Below, piece by piece: positions 11,501 through 21,807 of a DNA stretch of 64,000 bases (position 1 is its first letter; the number at the start of each line of letters is the position of its first letter). Source of the DNA: Omphalotus guepiniiformis (taxonomy: Eukaryota > Basidiomycota > Agaricomycetes > Agaricales > Omphalotaceae); NCBI GenBank assembly GCA_028554645.1, contig JAQOOI010000070.1:1054001-1118000 (forward strand). The letters are read 5' to 3'. Position numbers and translations under genes: made by a program. Under the pieces are notes generated by a model that made no database searches, was not told where the DNA came from, and saw only the letters and a program-made list of their open reading frames with translations.

Positions 11501-12432
11501 AACACGGTGTTCCTCGGCATGTCACCTCCGACCGGGGCTCCGAGTTTGTCTCGCAGTTTTTTAGGGCTTTAGGTAAAGCGTTGCAGATGGAACTTCATTA
11601 CACCTCCGGTTATCATCCGGAGGCTGATGGACAAACTGAACGAGCTAACCAAACTCTGGAACAGTACATCCGAATTTATTGCTCTTACCAACAGGATGAC
11701 TGGGATGAACTATTGGCCATTGCAGAGTTTGCCTACAATAACGCTCCGAACGACTCCACTGGCATTTCACCCTTCTTTGCCAACAAAGGTTATCACCCAA
11801 ACCTTTCAATACATCCGGAATACGACCTCGCATCCGACCGGGCTCGACAGTTTGTGGTCAACCTTGACGAGCTCCACACTTTTCTACGCAATGAGATTAC
11901 TCTTGCTCAGACTCGTTACAAGGAACAAGCTGACCGGCGGAGGTCCTCGGCTCCGGAATTTCCCATTGGCTCAGAAGTATATCTTAACGCTAAGCACATT
12001 CGTTCTACCCGTCCTACAGCTAAATTTTCCGAGAAATATCTAGGACCATTTAAAATTCTAGCTCGACCTAGTAACCTTGCCTATACACTACAGCTTCCGG
12101 ACTACCTCCGGTCCGTACATCCAGTATTCCATGTCTCTCAACTCGAACCAGCACCTCCCAACACCATTCCTAACCGCACACAACCTCCGCCTCCTCCGGT
12201 TGAGGTCAACGGCGAAGTTGAATACGAGATCGCTCAAATACTGGACTCCAAGTTGGATCGGAGACGCCGGAAATGTCCGCTATTGTACTATGTCCAATGG
12301 CTTGGTTATGAAGGAACAGATGAAGAATTCTCGTGGGTCTTAGCTGATGAACTCACGGCTGAAGACTACATCCAGGATTTCCATGTCCGATATCCGGACA
12401 AACCTGGACCTCTGTCGAAGTTGACAATCTGA
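8588..12432 (+). pseudogene. pol: Pol polyprotein (PR-RT-RNaseH-IN-chromodomain), broken by two frameshifts
   Basis: Pol is legible in three successive frames. The first (open from 8588 to 9358) has the aspartic protease motif LLDSGSSHSF near 8801. A one-base shift near 9356 leads to the reverse transcriptase frame, with [11 protein letters not shown] and the catalytic YLDDVLIYS (about 9991-10017). A second one-base shift near 10270, in a TTTT run, leads to the last frame. That frame carries RNase H (LETDASDYAI, about 10437), the integrase HHCC region ending CTVCG, the integrase D,D,E residues (SMDF about 11345, TSDRGSEF about 11524, GQTERANQ about 11632), and a chromodomain (YYVQWLGYEG...FSWV, 12285-12340). 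Both shifts behave as single-base insertions. They could be real mutations or sequence errors. The chromodomain would direct integration into heterochromatin. Confidence 0.9.
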
Positions 12433-12637
12433 TCGGACGTCCTCGGACGTTGACGGTCTTGGTGTTTCTTTCTTTCTCTCTATCCCTTTTGCTCTCTCTC
12501 TTTCTATCACGCTTATCTCGTTATAAAAAACAGACATTTCTTTATACAAAACAAAACAAAAGCTATCAAGAAAAACAAAACAAAAGACATATTATATACA
12601 AGTTCTTTTTCTTTTCTATCTACAACTCCTTCTCTAT
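12433..12637. terminator. convergent 3' region of pol and the antisense gene
   Basis: These 205 bases separate the stop codon of pol (plus strand) from the stop of the antisense gene (minus strand). They contain a C/T-rich stretch and an A-rich stretch with repeated AAAACAAAACAAAA motifs (about 12525-12590). This composition would suit polyadenylation signals for both directions, but no single signal can be assigned. Confidence 0.35.
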
Positions 12638-14119
12638 TCATGTCCTACTCGGACCTCCTCGCTCTTCCCGTCGTCTTTCAATTTCTTTTCGCCTTTCAGC
12701 GAACATCTTTCGCTCCTCCGCGGTATAGCGAGTATTCGTTTCCTCTTCTTCTCTGATCCTCTCTGCCGGTACTTCTCGGAGCCCCGTACAGATCTCGTCC
12801 ACCTGCTCAAAAAACTCAGTCAACTGAGCGGCCTCTCCGCCCAGTACTCCTTGCACCATCCTACTGTTCATGACACTAGGCAACGTCGGCTCTCGCACCT
12901 CCGGACGGGCATCCGATCGCTCTGCTTGGTCGCGCTCCCAAGCAAAGTGTAATTCCCGGCCCATTTCGGCGAGCCGGATCGAGGCGTTGATTATTGCCTG
13001 GTTCATGATATAGGACCCCTGAACAGGAGTCGTGGCACCCATTGCCATTCCCAAGGCAAGGGCCCAGTCGCGGGTCCGTTCCGCCAAGAATACACCCCAA
13101 CTAGAGACCTCTTCTCTAGTTGAGTAGACGGCGGCGTCAACGTCATCGATCCGCCGGTTCACCAAGTCCAAGTCGGAGAGCTCCGCGGAGTCCCGAGGCT
13201 CTCCTGCTCGTCCCTCTACTTTCTTCTCCAACTTAGCTAACCTAGAAAGGATTTCTTCATTTTGCTGCATAAGCAGCTCGAGGGAAGCCGGAGAAAAAGA
13301 AGTGGTGGTGCTCGGAGCACCGACTCGCTCCGAAAACGAGCATTTTGATTTTTGTTTCCTGCATTCGTCGCAGGAGGTAGACTTGGTGTTCCGAGGGCGC
13401 CCGGAACAGTGGTATCGTCGTGCCCGGCACTGCAGGCAGGCGGGTCGGGAGCTAGGAGCTCCGGTTTCTTCTTCTTCGTCCTCTTCATCTGAAATGACAA
13501 TAGACTAATATTTTGTTATAACTCAATTCCAATACTGGTATTCATTTACTTACCGCTGAAATCACATTTTTTCTCTTTTTCTTAGGAGACCCACCGGCCT
13601 CCGGTTCTTCTTGCGCCTTCCGTTTTCCATCCCTCTTCTCTTTCCTTCTCCTCGCCTCCTCGGCCTTCTCAATAGCCCGCCTGGCTTTCCTCTCCTCCTC
13701 CGCCTCACTTTCCTCCTCGGCCCTCCGGTTCTCCTCATCCAGAATCCTTTGCGCCTCCTCAACTTCTCTCCTCCTCCGCTCTCGCTCCTCCGCCCTCCAC
13801 TTTTCTTGCGCCTCCTGACGCCACTCCTGAATCCTCCGGACTTCCTCTGTCCACTCATTCTTTGCCTTATCGTACTCAGCCCACTCCCTATCTTCTTCCT
13901 GTTCAACTAAAAGAACATTGAGTATCGGACATCCGCAGACAGGATAAACTCACCCAAGGCAATAGCCACTTTTATTCTGTCAAACTCCTCCGCATTCTCC
14001 GGTGTCTTCCTTCGAGGTAAGGCTGGTTTGACCCTTGGCTCGGGTTCCGGACGTCCGAAGGGCGCCGGTAAGGGGTACTCCTCCTCAAAGCTGGGGGTGG
14101 TGGCGCGGTTTGATGACAT
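12638..14119 (-). CDS. antisense three-exon gene in the retrotransposon: Zn2Cys6-like, coiled-coil nuclear protein
   Basis: On the strand opposite to gag-pol, three exons join cleanly: 13954-14119, 13554-13906 and 12638-13504. The introns are 47 nt (13907-13953, GTGAGT...TTTTAG) and 49 nt (13505-13553, GTAAGT...ATTAG). The product is 461 residues. Residues about 58-160 are a highly charged Glu/Arg helix, ending in the nuclear-localisation-like PKKKRK (163-168). An acidic stretch follows. Six cysteines at 196, 199, 206, 218, 221 and 228 have spacing CX2CX6CX11CX2CX6C, which fits the fungal Zn2Cys6 binuclear cluster. A Ser/Thr-rich linker and a heptad-like helix starting near residue 252 come next, the usual order in zinc-cluster DNA-binding proteins. 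The C-terminal part is helical and unrecognised. A TATA box lies 66-73 bases upstream of the ATG. DNA binding is inferred; the target and role are unknown. Confidence 0.75.
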
Positions 14120-14184
14120 CGTTGTGTTGGGCCTACGGGGTGGATTTGCGCGGGGTTGAGGAACTTAGAGGTTTGCAGGCTAGG

Positions 14185-14192
14185 CTTTTATA
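14185..14192 (-). promoter_or_regulatory. TATA box of the antisense gene
   Basis: Read on the minus strand this is TATAAAAG, a consensus TATA element. It sits 66-73 bases upstream of the antisense start codon (14119) and outside the 3' LTR, inside the element. This suggests the antisense gene has its own promoter rather than relying on the LTR. Confidence 0.55.
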
Positions 14193-14261
14193 TCTATCCA
14201 GTGTTTGGCAGGATTTGGTCGATGTTGAAAATTCGGACACATCTCACTCCGAGGGGCAGGG

Positions 14262-14341
14262 TCGGACTTGGGACTTCGGACCTGGGACTTGGGACTTGGG
14301 ACTTAGGGTTCTTGAGGGCAAGAACCCTAAGAGGGAGATAC
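14262..14341 (+). other. short GGGACTT repeat, perfect hairpin and polypurine tract before the 3' LTR
   Basis: About 14262-14304 consists of imperfect 7-base repeats of the form GGGACTT. It is followed by a perfect hairpin: AGGGTTCTTG (14305-14314), loop AGGG, CAAGAACCCT (14319-14328). Directly after it comes the purine-rich AAGAGGGAGATA, the expected polypurine tract that primes plus-strand DNA, ending at the LTR start (14342). The hairpin has no standard role in Ty3 elements that I can name. Confidence 0.6.
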
Positions 14342-14879
14342 TGTTACGGCTATGCGCCGGAACTCCGGGTCAGACCTCCGGTTTCTAGAACTTCTTTGAT
14401 TTCTTCTTCCTGACATCTATTCAATCTTTCCATATGGTTCACTTTACAAATTCACGCTTTCCTATTCGCTTTTATTATTCTTTTCTACTCCAGACATCCG
14501 AACGTCGCCAACGTTCCATGTTCTTATTGTTCTTTAGTTTCATTCTTCTCACACTATTGTTTTATTACTCCGAGTATCTCCGGTAGAATACTCATATAAA
14601 TACTTCACGCTTATACTGTATATACTTTAGTTTTAAATCAATTTAGTCTCCGGACTACTATCTTGAATTTCTCGTCTGAACTCTCATCTCTCCTCGGACT
14701 TCCAATCCGGGTGCAGCACGGGGGGCAGTATCGAAATAATACTGCCTACCGGGTGAAGTCTTGTTGCCGGAGCAATTCAGAGCTCCTGGTTCTCCTGTCT
14801 TGTTCCTTTCGACTCCTTCTCTCGGACCTCCTCGGAGGTCCTCGCTCTCTTACCGTCTCTAGTCCGCACGGACTTAACA
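14342..14879 (+). repeat. 3' LTR of the Ty3 chromovirus
   Basis: Direct copy of the 538-bp 5' LTR. Only two substitutions separate the copies: G at 6550 is A at 14492, and G at 6837 is A at 14779. Both change a CpG to CpA. It is followed by the target duplication GCCCC (14880-14884). Confidence 0.95.
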
Positions 14880-14884
14880 GCCCC

Positions 14885-15536
14885 TTTATTTCATTTTTAC
14901 GGATTTCCTTGACATTTCTCGGGCATCCGGGTTTCATAGGATTAATCACCTGATAGAAATTATACCCCTCACAGTATCACATTGTTTCGTCACAGAAACT
15001 CCTTCAATTCAGTAGTATTCCGAGAAATTTTACTGATCGAGTTTTTACACCTCCTAACCGATTTCTTGTCAAGCAATTTTCACCGGACAATTAATCGAAG
15101 CAAATTTCCTCGATCAACTTTTGTTCCTGGCAATTAATTAAGGAGTAAGTACCCCAAAACTATTCTAGATCCATTATTTCAGCTCTATTTCGTGTTCCAT
15201 CCATTTTTAGTTTCCGCTGGGTTTTTAATCTTTATTGACCGGAGGAAGATGTTTCCCTAATAATTATATGATGCAATTGATGTTGTGATGTCAGAGTTCT
15301 CGTTACGAGATTGGGTGAGTCTGATTCAACAGTGGATGGCTATTGAACAATTCTCTACATCACAACTATACTGACTAGCCTAGAACCTTGATACACATGT
15401 TGTACCGTAGGTAATAGAACATGCTTTATTACTCAAATCACAACACATTTTGATTGACAAGGCGGGCACCTTTCAAACCCTCTATATCTCTCACTGCAAA
15501 TGCCTAAAGTGATTAATCACCTGGCTTTTAATGCAG
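14885..15536. other. AT-rich spacer, continuation of 5930-6394
   Basis: No gene is visible. With the retrotransposon and one copy of GCCCC removed, this sequence continues directly from 6399. It ends in a plausible intron 3' end (TTTAATGCAG at 15527-15536) in front of the first legible FunK1 exon. Confidence 0.4.
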
Positions 15537-17853
15537 GTGCCGAAAATTGGCGCATCATCGTCATGACTGGGGAGTATAAGTTGACGGCAACACCTGGCGA
15601 CCAGGATAATGTGAGTTGTAAAATTCTTCTGGCTTATTGATTGGGCACTTAACGCCATCGTAGAATGTTCGCAAACTCATTGGAAACGTGAATCACCTCA
15701 TGGGCAGTGATCCCACACGCAGGTTTATGTTTGGCATGACAGTTGAGTGTACAGACACCAGGTTTTGATTCTTTTTGAGATCACATGTTTTTGTAACGGA
15801 GGTTCTTGACCTTCATAAAGTGCGTCATACTTTGTCCCGTCATACCCATACATTCTGATCTATTTTTTTTGCTTAACAGGATGCTGAGGCCTTGGTATAT
15901 TTCATTTTTTCACTCGGTTCGGCCCATAAAGTGGAGCTTGGATTCGACCACACAGTCAGAAGAGTGGCAGGCAAGAATGGCAAACCCCGATACAGGTACA
16001 GAATTGGCAAGGAATGGTATGAAGCTATCAAAGCTATCAGCATATACAAAACGAAATTTCTACTTGGCCGTGCCAACTGTGTCTTCAAGGTTAAGTGTGT
16101 GCAAAAGAAAGGCAAAAAAGGCAAAAAGGAGAAATTAGGCAGAAAGACATTTTTCCTAAAGGATGCATGGATTTCAGAGGGAGGGAAAACAGAGCTCCAG
16201 GTGCTTCAAGGCATCAAGGCGAAGATTAACCAAGTCAATCCTATCACACTGCCAACAATTCAACATAAATCCCACGGGAAAATATTACAAATATGGTGAA
16301 ATAACATGAAAAATTACACTTTTTCATGTTATTTCACCATATTTTTAACATTTCCCTGCAAAATTTATGTTGAATTGTTTGCAGTGTCAAAGACTTGGAT
16401 GCGGAAGATTTTGATGACTTTTTCGTGCCCATCAGAGCATGTGAGTTTGTCAAAGTACCTTCGATGACAGACTCGCAAGGAGGACTTGTTGTCGACAACT
16501 CCAGCAATTTCCTGTGGTCCCACAAGCTTCCTCCCGAAAGGACGCCGTTCCCCCTCGAGCGCGACTCGAATGAATACACCAGAGGATCTCGTACGCAGCG
16601 AGAGTCTATGATGGCAACGTCGACGATTGGCACGCCCTCGAGATATTGTGTACCTCCTGAAGGATTGAAAGAGATGAACAGGGAGCATTATGGAAATAAA
16701 GCCCATTGTCGTATGTTGATGGACGATGCTGGCAAACCCCTTGAGGAGATTTGTAATTGGTGGACGATACTCGCATGTATCACCCAAGTCATAGTAGGTG
16801 ATTAATCAGTGTTAGAAAACTCCTGGCCAGAACATTAGGTCTGACTTTTTTCTAGCATTGCAGTATATGCACTCGGCAGGATATGTCCACAGAGACATTA
16901 GCACCGGAAACATACTTGTTCATACGAAGCCAAACGGAGACATTATCTGCAGGCTGAGCGACATGGAGTATGCGAAAGATCTTTGTCAGCCTTCCAGCTC
17001 GAAAGGCAGTGTCAAAACAGTGAGTCTTGCTGTCTTCGAGGTTGTATACTCGCATTCAGTGATTACCTTAATGCAGGGGACCCTGCTATTCATGGCTATT
17101 GAAGTTGCAGAGAATAAGTATAAAGTTGGTGCAGAGAAGTCTGTGACTCAGGAATCTGCTGGTACGAATGCTTCGTTACGCAAGACCAAGCATGTGCGGA
17201 ACGCCAATTGGCAGGGGAACTTGAGATCACAGGGAATACCCAAACAAATTGATCATCAGGAAGGGGGTTCGGGGAAACGCAAGCCTCCATTCCGATATAA
17301 TTACCTTCACGATATTGAATCTGTATTTTGGGTGCTCGTGTTCTTCCTCACTCTCATGCAACCTGAAGGGGCGGCTGACCCAGAGGAAGAAACGGAAAAA
17401 TTTTGTTGGGACTTATATTCAGAATTGTTTTTCTCGGACACTAGGCGGCGTTTGGATCTCCTCACATGTGTACCCGGCGAATGGGACGAGATTCGTGCAC
17501 AGACACACGACTCTTTCATTGCAACGTGGAATTTGGTTTTCTTCTGGGCCGAGAAATTACTGGCGGAACATAGGAGGGTACAGCAAACGATCTCCATATC
17601 ACCTGCCGATTCATTTTCGGTGCGCCTGTATTCACTGATACTGGATCAGGTGGCAGATACTTTCCCGCCCGATAGGGACTGGGATGGTGAAGTTACTCCG
17701 CAATTCAAGCCGCACCGGATGCGGATGCATTTCAAGCGCCTGAGAAACGAAAGGTTGCACCGGGTCCGGATGTACCTCGAGCGGGTTCACTTTCCAAGAA
17801 AGCGAAGCATAGTAGATAGGATGCGGAATTTTCATGCACTCTACTTATGGTGA
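15537..17853 (+). pseudogene. FunK1 fungal-type kinase, C-terminal part; nonsense codon and MITE insertion
   Basis: FunK1 proteins are a family of kinase-like proteins expanded in agaricomycetes. Legible exons start with ENWRIIV...GEYKL (15540-15611), then NVRKLIGNVNHLMGSDPTRR (from 15664), then VFVTEVLDLHK just before a donor at about 15817. The next exon begins DAEALVYFIFSLG (15880). The kinase part follows: YMHSAGYVHRDISTGNILV (HRD motif, 16865-16921), RLSDMEYA (in place of DFG) and HDIESVFWVLVFF. An in-frame TGA at 15766-15768 stands where FunK1 relatives usually have Trp. A palindromic MITE lies in the exon at 16247-16386. The only N-terminal candidate is 11.7 kb upstream, beyond two transposons. 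A full-length product is therefore unlikely. Confidence 0.75.
16244..16389. mobile_element. 140-bp palindromic MITE in a FunK1 exon, TSD TCA
   Basis: The segment 16247-16386 is nearly one complete inverted repeat. It starts CACTGCCAACAATTCAACAT and ends with the complement (CACTGCAAACAATTCAACAT read on the other strand). The centre is an almost perfect hairpin around GTGAAATAACATGAAAAA. TCA flanks it on both sides (16244-16246, 16387-16389). Removing the element and one TCA restores the host frame (AAT CCT ATC AAA GAC). It has no coding capacity, so it would need a transposase from elsewhere. Confidence 0.8.
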
Positions 17854-18414
17854 TTATGTATAATAGTATATCAATAATTTACTGAGGCACTGCATTCGAA
17901 ATCTAAGTCCGTCGCTGCTCGCCCCGCCCCGCGTCGAGGAGTACGCTCCGAGGTGAATGAGAGGAGAATTAGACGGATACAGTTCTTGGAGTCAATGCAA
18001 GCACTATCAGAGGTGTATACATTCACGTACTATGAGTGCAATGTAGCATTCACTTCATACTACGTGCTTTACTTACATTACTTCTTTCTCTGAATCAATG
18101 CAATCCGACTCATCTCCCCAGACTCCTACCACATAAGTAGCAAAAGTCATCTTTACCTGGAGAGCCGTCCATCCGAGAAGAAAGCAACACACACGACCGC
18201 TGGAAAGGTAGCTTAGTCGTAGCAGTACGACTCGATCGGCGCAAGTGTGATTGCTGCAAAGATCTCGGACGGATCAGAGAGGAAAGGTTCGAATGCCCAA
18301 CTAGGCAAGGCAGGCAGGCGGGGGGGACAACCAACGAGTCGTGGCGGTAGAGGGGCTTGACAAACGAACCCTTGGCCTTAGGCCTTAAGCTTTGTCCGAA
18401 AGAACCTCTGATTC
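17854..18414. other. spacer between FunK1 and recyclin-1 3' ends
   Basis: No gene-length frame is convincing. The part nearest recyclin-1 (about 18140-18414) has patchy similarity to 40170-40470, so it belongs to the duplicated block that includes the recyclin-1 3' end. Confidence 0.4.
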
Positions 18415-21400
18415 TCAACAAACAACACAATCCTCCTTAAAACTCAAGTTATACATCGTCTTATCTACCGTCTTCTCAATCTTCTTCCAATCCGATCTCC
18501 GCTGAATGAACTCATAGATATCCTATGCAAAAAAATTCTCAGCATCAGCCAGCAGCATACCGTAAAGATGAATGGATAGACACCCACCTCAGGTCTATAC
18601 GCCCCACCATACCTGGTAACATCTCTAACAATCTGCGCCAAATCCTTCGCATCTTCAACAACATACACATGTCCCAGCATCTTCAAATGTGAAAACTCCT
18701 GTGCAATTGAAGGAACTTTGAGCGTATTTATGAACGCGTGGTAGGCGTTTAGATCAGCGATCACTTGGAATCCACCGTTGAGAGAGATGATTTGACGTTT
18801 GAGATGTTTCTGGATGATTCTAGCGAGGTGGTTCAGTGATGGATTAGGATGGCAGTGGGTGATAGATAGATGGTTATGTGTACGCACGCAATTAACCTTA
18901 TCCCAACCTCCTGATGGAATACCTCCAAAACCTCCTTGCTCGTGCTTCCCTTGAGCAACTTACAATGCATCTCGAGACACTTGATCGCTTCCGTGCATCC
19001 TTTCGTAGGACCAAGCTCAAGCGCGGCGTCCTCTGGTGGGTAGTACTCGCGAGGCTTGGTCTCCTTCCAGATAATGTGCTCGACCTGTGACAAGAGCGTT
19101 CAGTCGACCCACCTGCGGAACAAAATAGTACTCAAACCACACCTGATTCATCAACACTTCCGTACCAGCGTTTAACCCGCCAGCAACCGAATCATCCAAC
19201 GCGTTCTCGAACCTCTTTTTCTCACGCACGACGGCGTTCAAGAAATCTGTCTTGTCTATATGCGGTGCCTGTCGTGGGTGGTGTGCGTTATTAGTTTCGA
19301 TATTGACGATATTTGGATGGCAAAATGAAACCATTCGACGCCGAGGAAAAGTACTCACCAGCTCTTTATCAAAGTACACTTGCACCATACTCTGTATCGT
19401 ATCACCTAAATGCACAAGCTCGAAAAACTGCAAGAGCGGAGCTACACTCGTCGTCTCTTCATGTTCCGCAGGCTTATATGCTGTCATCTGTTCCGTCGCT
19501 CTACCGACCGTATGAGGTATAAGTAAGTGTCGAGGGCACTAATCAAGAAAAATAGAAACCCCACCTATCAAACCCACCCTTAACATGATTTTCCCCAAGC
19601 GCCTTCAACATCAAAACAAAAACCTCCTCAATTGTATCCCTGACTCGTACTCCATAATTAGCACCCCCTCCAACTCCCAACCCTCCCCCAGAGAAGGAAC
19701 CTCCGCCAAAAAGCTCCCCAGCACCTTGGCTCCTGGACCCTTTCCCCACAACTGTACTAACACCTGCGCTCGCTGACCCTGACCCTGACCCCTCTTTCCA
19801 CCCACCGTACCCAACAAACGTCTCGACCCTCTTCAACGACTCTCGGGACGCATGTACGAGCTGCAGTGCAACATCTAGCGAGAGCAGTAGATCCATTTGG
19901 TCTAGAGCGCTATTGGCTGATGTAGACGCTGTTGAGGTTAGCGGTGTGCGTTGGCTTGATTTGAGTGAGGGTACAGGGGTCAATGAGGTCGTTGAGGGTG
20001 GTACAGTTATTTGTGGAAGATTTGATGAGTCTAATAAATTCCGAAATTAGCGTTGTGTTAGCGTTGGTGTGGGTGTAATACACCCACCATCATTGGAAAA
20101 TTTGCCCGGTATCATCCCAAACACCTCCTCTTTTTCCTTTTCCTCATCTTCATCGTCTCCAATCTCAAAAACCATCCCTTCCGCGTGACTCTGATACCCC
20201 TGATACTCCCTTTTTCCCGCCGCACTGCCTCCTGCAGCTGCTTCACCTCCCATAGCCCCCGCGACACTCCACAGCGCTCCGCCGACTTTACCTACTGTAG
20301 CGCCAACGGTAGCACCTACGCTCGCAGCTGTGCGTGGGACGATGGTTACGGGGAGTAAGAGGATATCGGTGAAGGATGCTAGGACGTTGCGTTTAACTTG
20401 GGCGGGATTGTGGGATGTCAAGAAACGTGGGGCAGGGGCACTGGTGGGGGACGATGCGTCGGCGTTGGTGAGGCTAGGTGCGAGGGCGGATGACTGAGTA
20501 GATAGATTAAATATTAATACCAAGTATGGGATGAATGTCAATTCACCTGTCGTTCCCAATCTTTACATATAACATCGAAAGCCTGTTTTACAGAATCAAT
20601 TTCTTCATCTAGATACTCGTCCATGTTGACTTGAAACATTCGGTATCTTATTTACCATTAGCTGTAGGTGATATAAAGTTGCTCAGACGACTCACACAAC
20701 ATCCTCGGCCATCTTCCTTACTTCTTCCTGATTCGCAATTTGCACAATAGCATCAACCATCCTCCAAGCTTCTTTGAAGCTAGCCGCAGTAGCCTTTAAA
20801 TACGTACTAACTGAAACCTCCCTCGCCCTCGCAAGCAGGGAAGAAATATACTCCCCAACAACCTCACCCGCTACTCTATCCGCAAACGCAATAAACACAA
20901 ACGATTTTGGTGGAAACACACGCACAGCACGCGATCCATTGGTTTGTATCGAGTCAAGGATAGTAGACATGAACTCATCCATAGGCGTAAAATCTAGCTG
21001 GCCGGAATTGGTCAGGTTCTTGAGTGGATCAGGATGGTCGGCATAGAATATTTCTCGTTTTTCAGCCCAGACTTTTCCCATCTCCCAATCTGTTGTGCGG
21101 TCCCAGACGAGCCAGCTAGACTGGGCTGCGTCACGCATGGTTTGCTCATCAGAATTGGAGTCGGCTTGGTCGAATGCGGCGAGGAGGTTGGCGTCGAAGC
21201 GATCCATTGCTGAACGGAGGTTGGCTGAGAGAACGGACCATTGTATCACTGGTTGGACGACTTGGGAGAGATAGGAAGAAAGTAAACGCAGAGTGAGGGC
21301 TTCGAGGCGGAGGGAAGGGGATACTGCTGCGGCGAGGTCTGTAAGGATTACGTGGGGCGGTGAAGAGAGAGATTTCGTGAGGGGTTTGAGGAGATTATGA

Positions 21401-21807
21401 GCTCTGATAAACTTTGATTTGAACTTCCCTGCAGCAGGAGGGACGTTTTGAAAAGATACAGCTGATCCCCCTACGAAATCACCGAAATCATCATTGTCGA
21501 CGGCGAGTACAGTAGGTTTGCTCGCATGTGCATGTTGATCCAAGTCATCCAAGACGACATCCAGACCGTATTCCTCGACCCGAAGAGCTTTCCAGCGAGT
21601 CTGCCAGATGGTATCAGAGTTTGCGAGAGTATTTGCAGCACGAGAAGATCTAGTGTAAGCAGGAAAGTCGGGAAGCGGGAGATATGAAAGAATGAGAAGA
21701 TGAAGGTCAGAAGGAAGTGGACCGATGAATTTAGGAGGAGTGAGTGTCGGTTTCTGAGCTTGGCTGCTGTACAGACGCAGCGGCTCGAGCGTCGCAAACC
21801 TCTCCAT
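18415..21807 (-). CDS. RCY1: recyclin-1-like F-box/Sec10 protein
   Basis: A recyclin-1 (yeast Rcy1, fission yeast Pof6) homologue: an F-box protein with an exocyst Sec10-like domain, expected to act in endosome-to-surface recycling and polarised growth. Nine exons can be joined in frame: 20696-21807, 20547-20646, 20089-20493, 19565-20030, 19359-19500, 19143-19268, 18897-19084, 18588-18819 and 18415-18522. The F-box is near the N-terminus (IGPLPSDLHLLILSYLPLPD, then IWQTRWKAL). Sec10-type helices run through the rest, for example NMDEYLDEEIDSVKQAF, ATEQMTAYKPAEHEE, QVEHIIWKETKPREYYPPED and the end DWKKIEKTVDKTMYNLSFKE. Low-complexity Ser/Ala and Gly-rich linkers lie between. The donor of the seventh intron (GTTAAT) is weak. 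The gene is divergent from CDC20, 105 bases apart. A broken copy of its last two exons lies at about 40470-40772. Confidence 0.85.

Larger units (their letters stand above)
6395..14884 (+). mobile_element. young Ty3/gypsy chromovirus (Tf1/sushi-like) with antisense accessory gene
   Basis: A complete LTR retrotransposon. It is bounded by the 5-bp target-site duplication GCCCC (6395-6399 and 14880-14884) and by two 538-bp direct repeats beginning TGTTACGG and ending CTTAACA. Between them are gag, a pol in the order protease, reverse transcriptase, RNase H, integrase (typical of Ty3/gypsy), and a C-terminal chromodomain, which marks a chromovirus. The LTRs differ at only two positions, so insertion was recent. 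Unlike the usual layout, about 1.9 kb lies between pol and the 3' LTR and encodes a spliced gene on the opposite strand. Pol is broken by two single-base shifts, so this copy is probably not autonomous as sequenced. Confidence 0.95.

Noticed and set aside
13611..13910. Plus-strand Leu/Pro-rich membrane-like frame inside the retrotransposon
   Set aside because: It is the complement of the Glu/Arg-rich coiled coil of the antisense gene, which has matching introns and phases.
16261..16380. Hairpin as a structural RNA or terminator
   Set aside because: Terminal inverted repeats and the TCA target duplication show it is a transposed MITE.
18205..18300. A-box-like TAGCTTAGTCG and B-box-like GGTTCGAATGC suggesting a tRNA gene
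   Set aside because: The T-arm stem cannot pair and no acceptor stem was found; chance similarity in the spacer.
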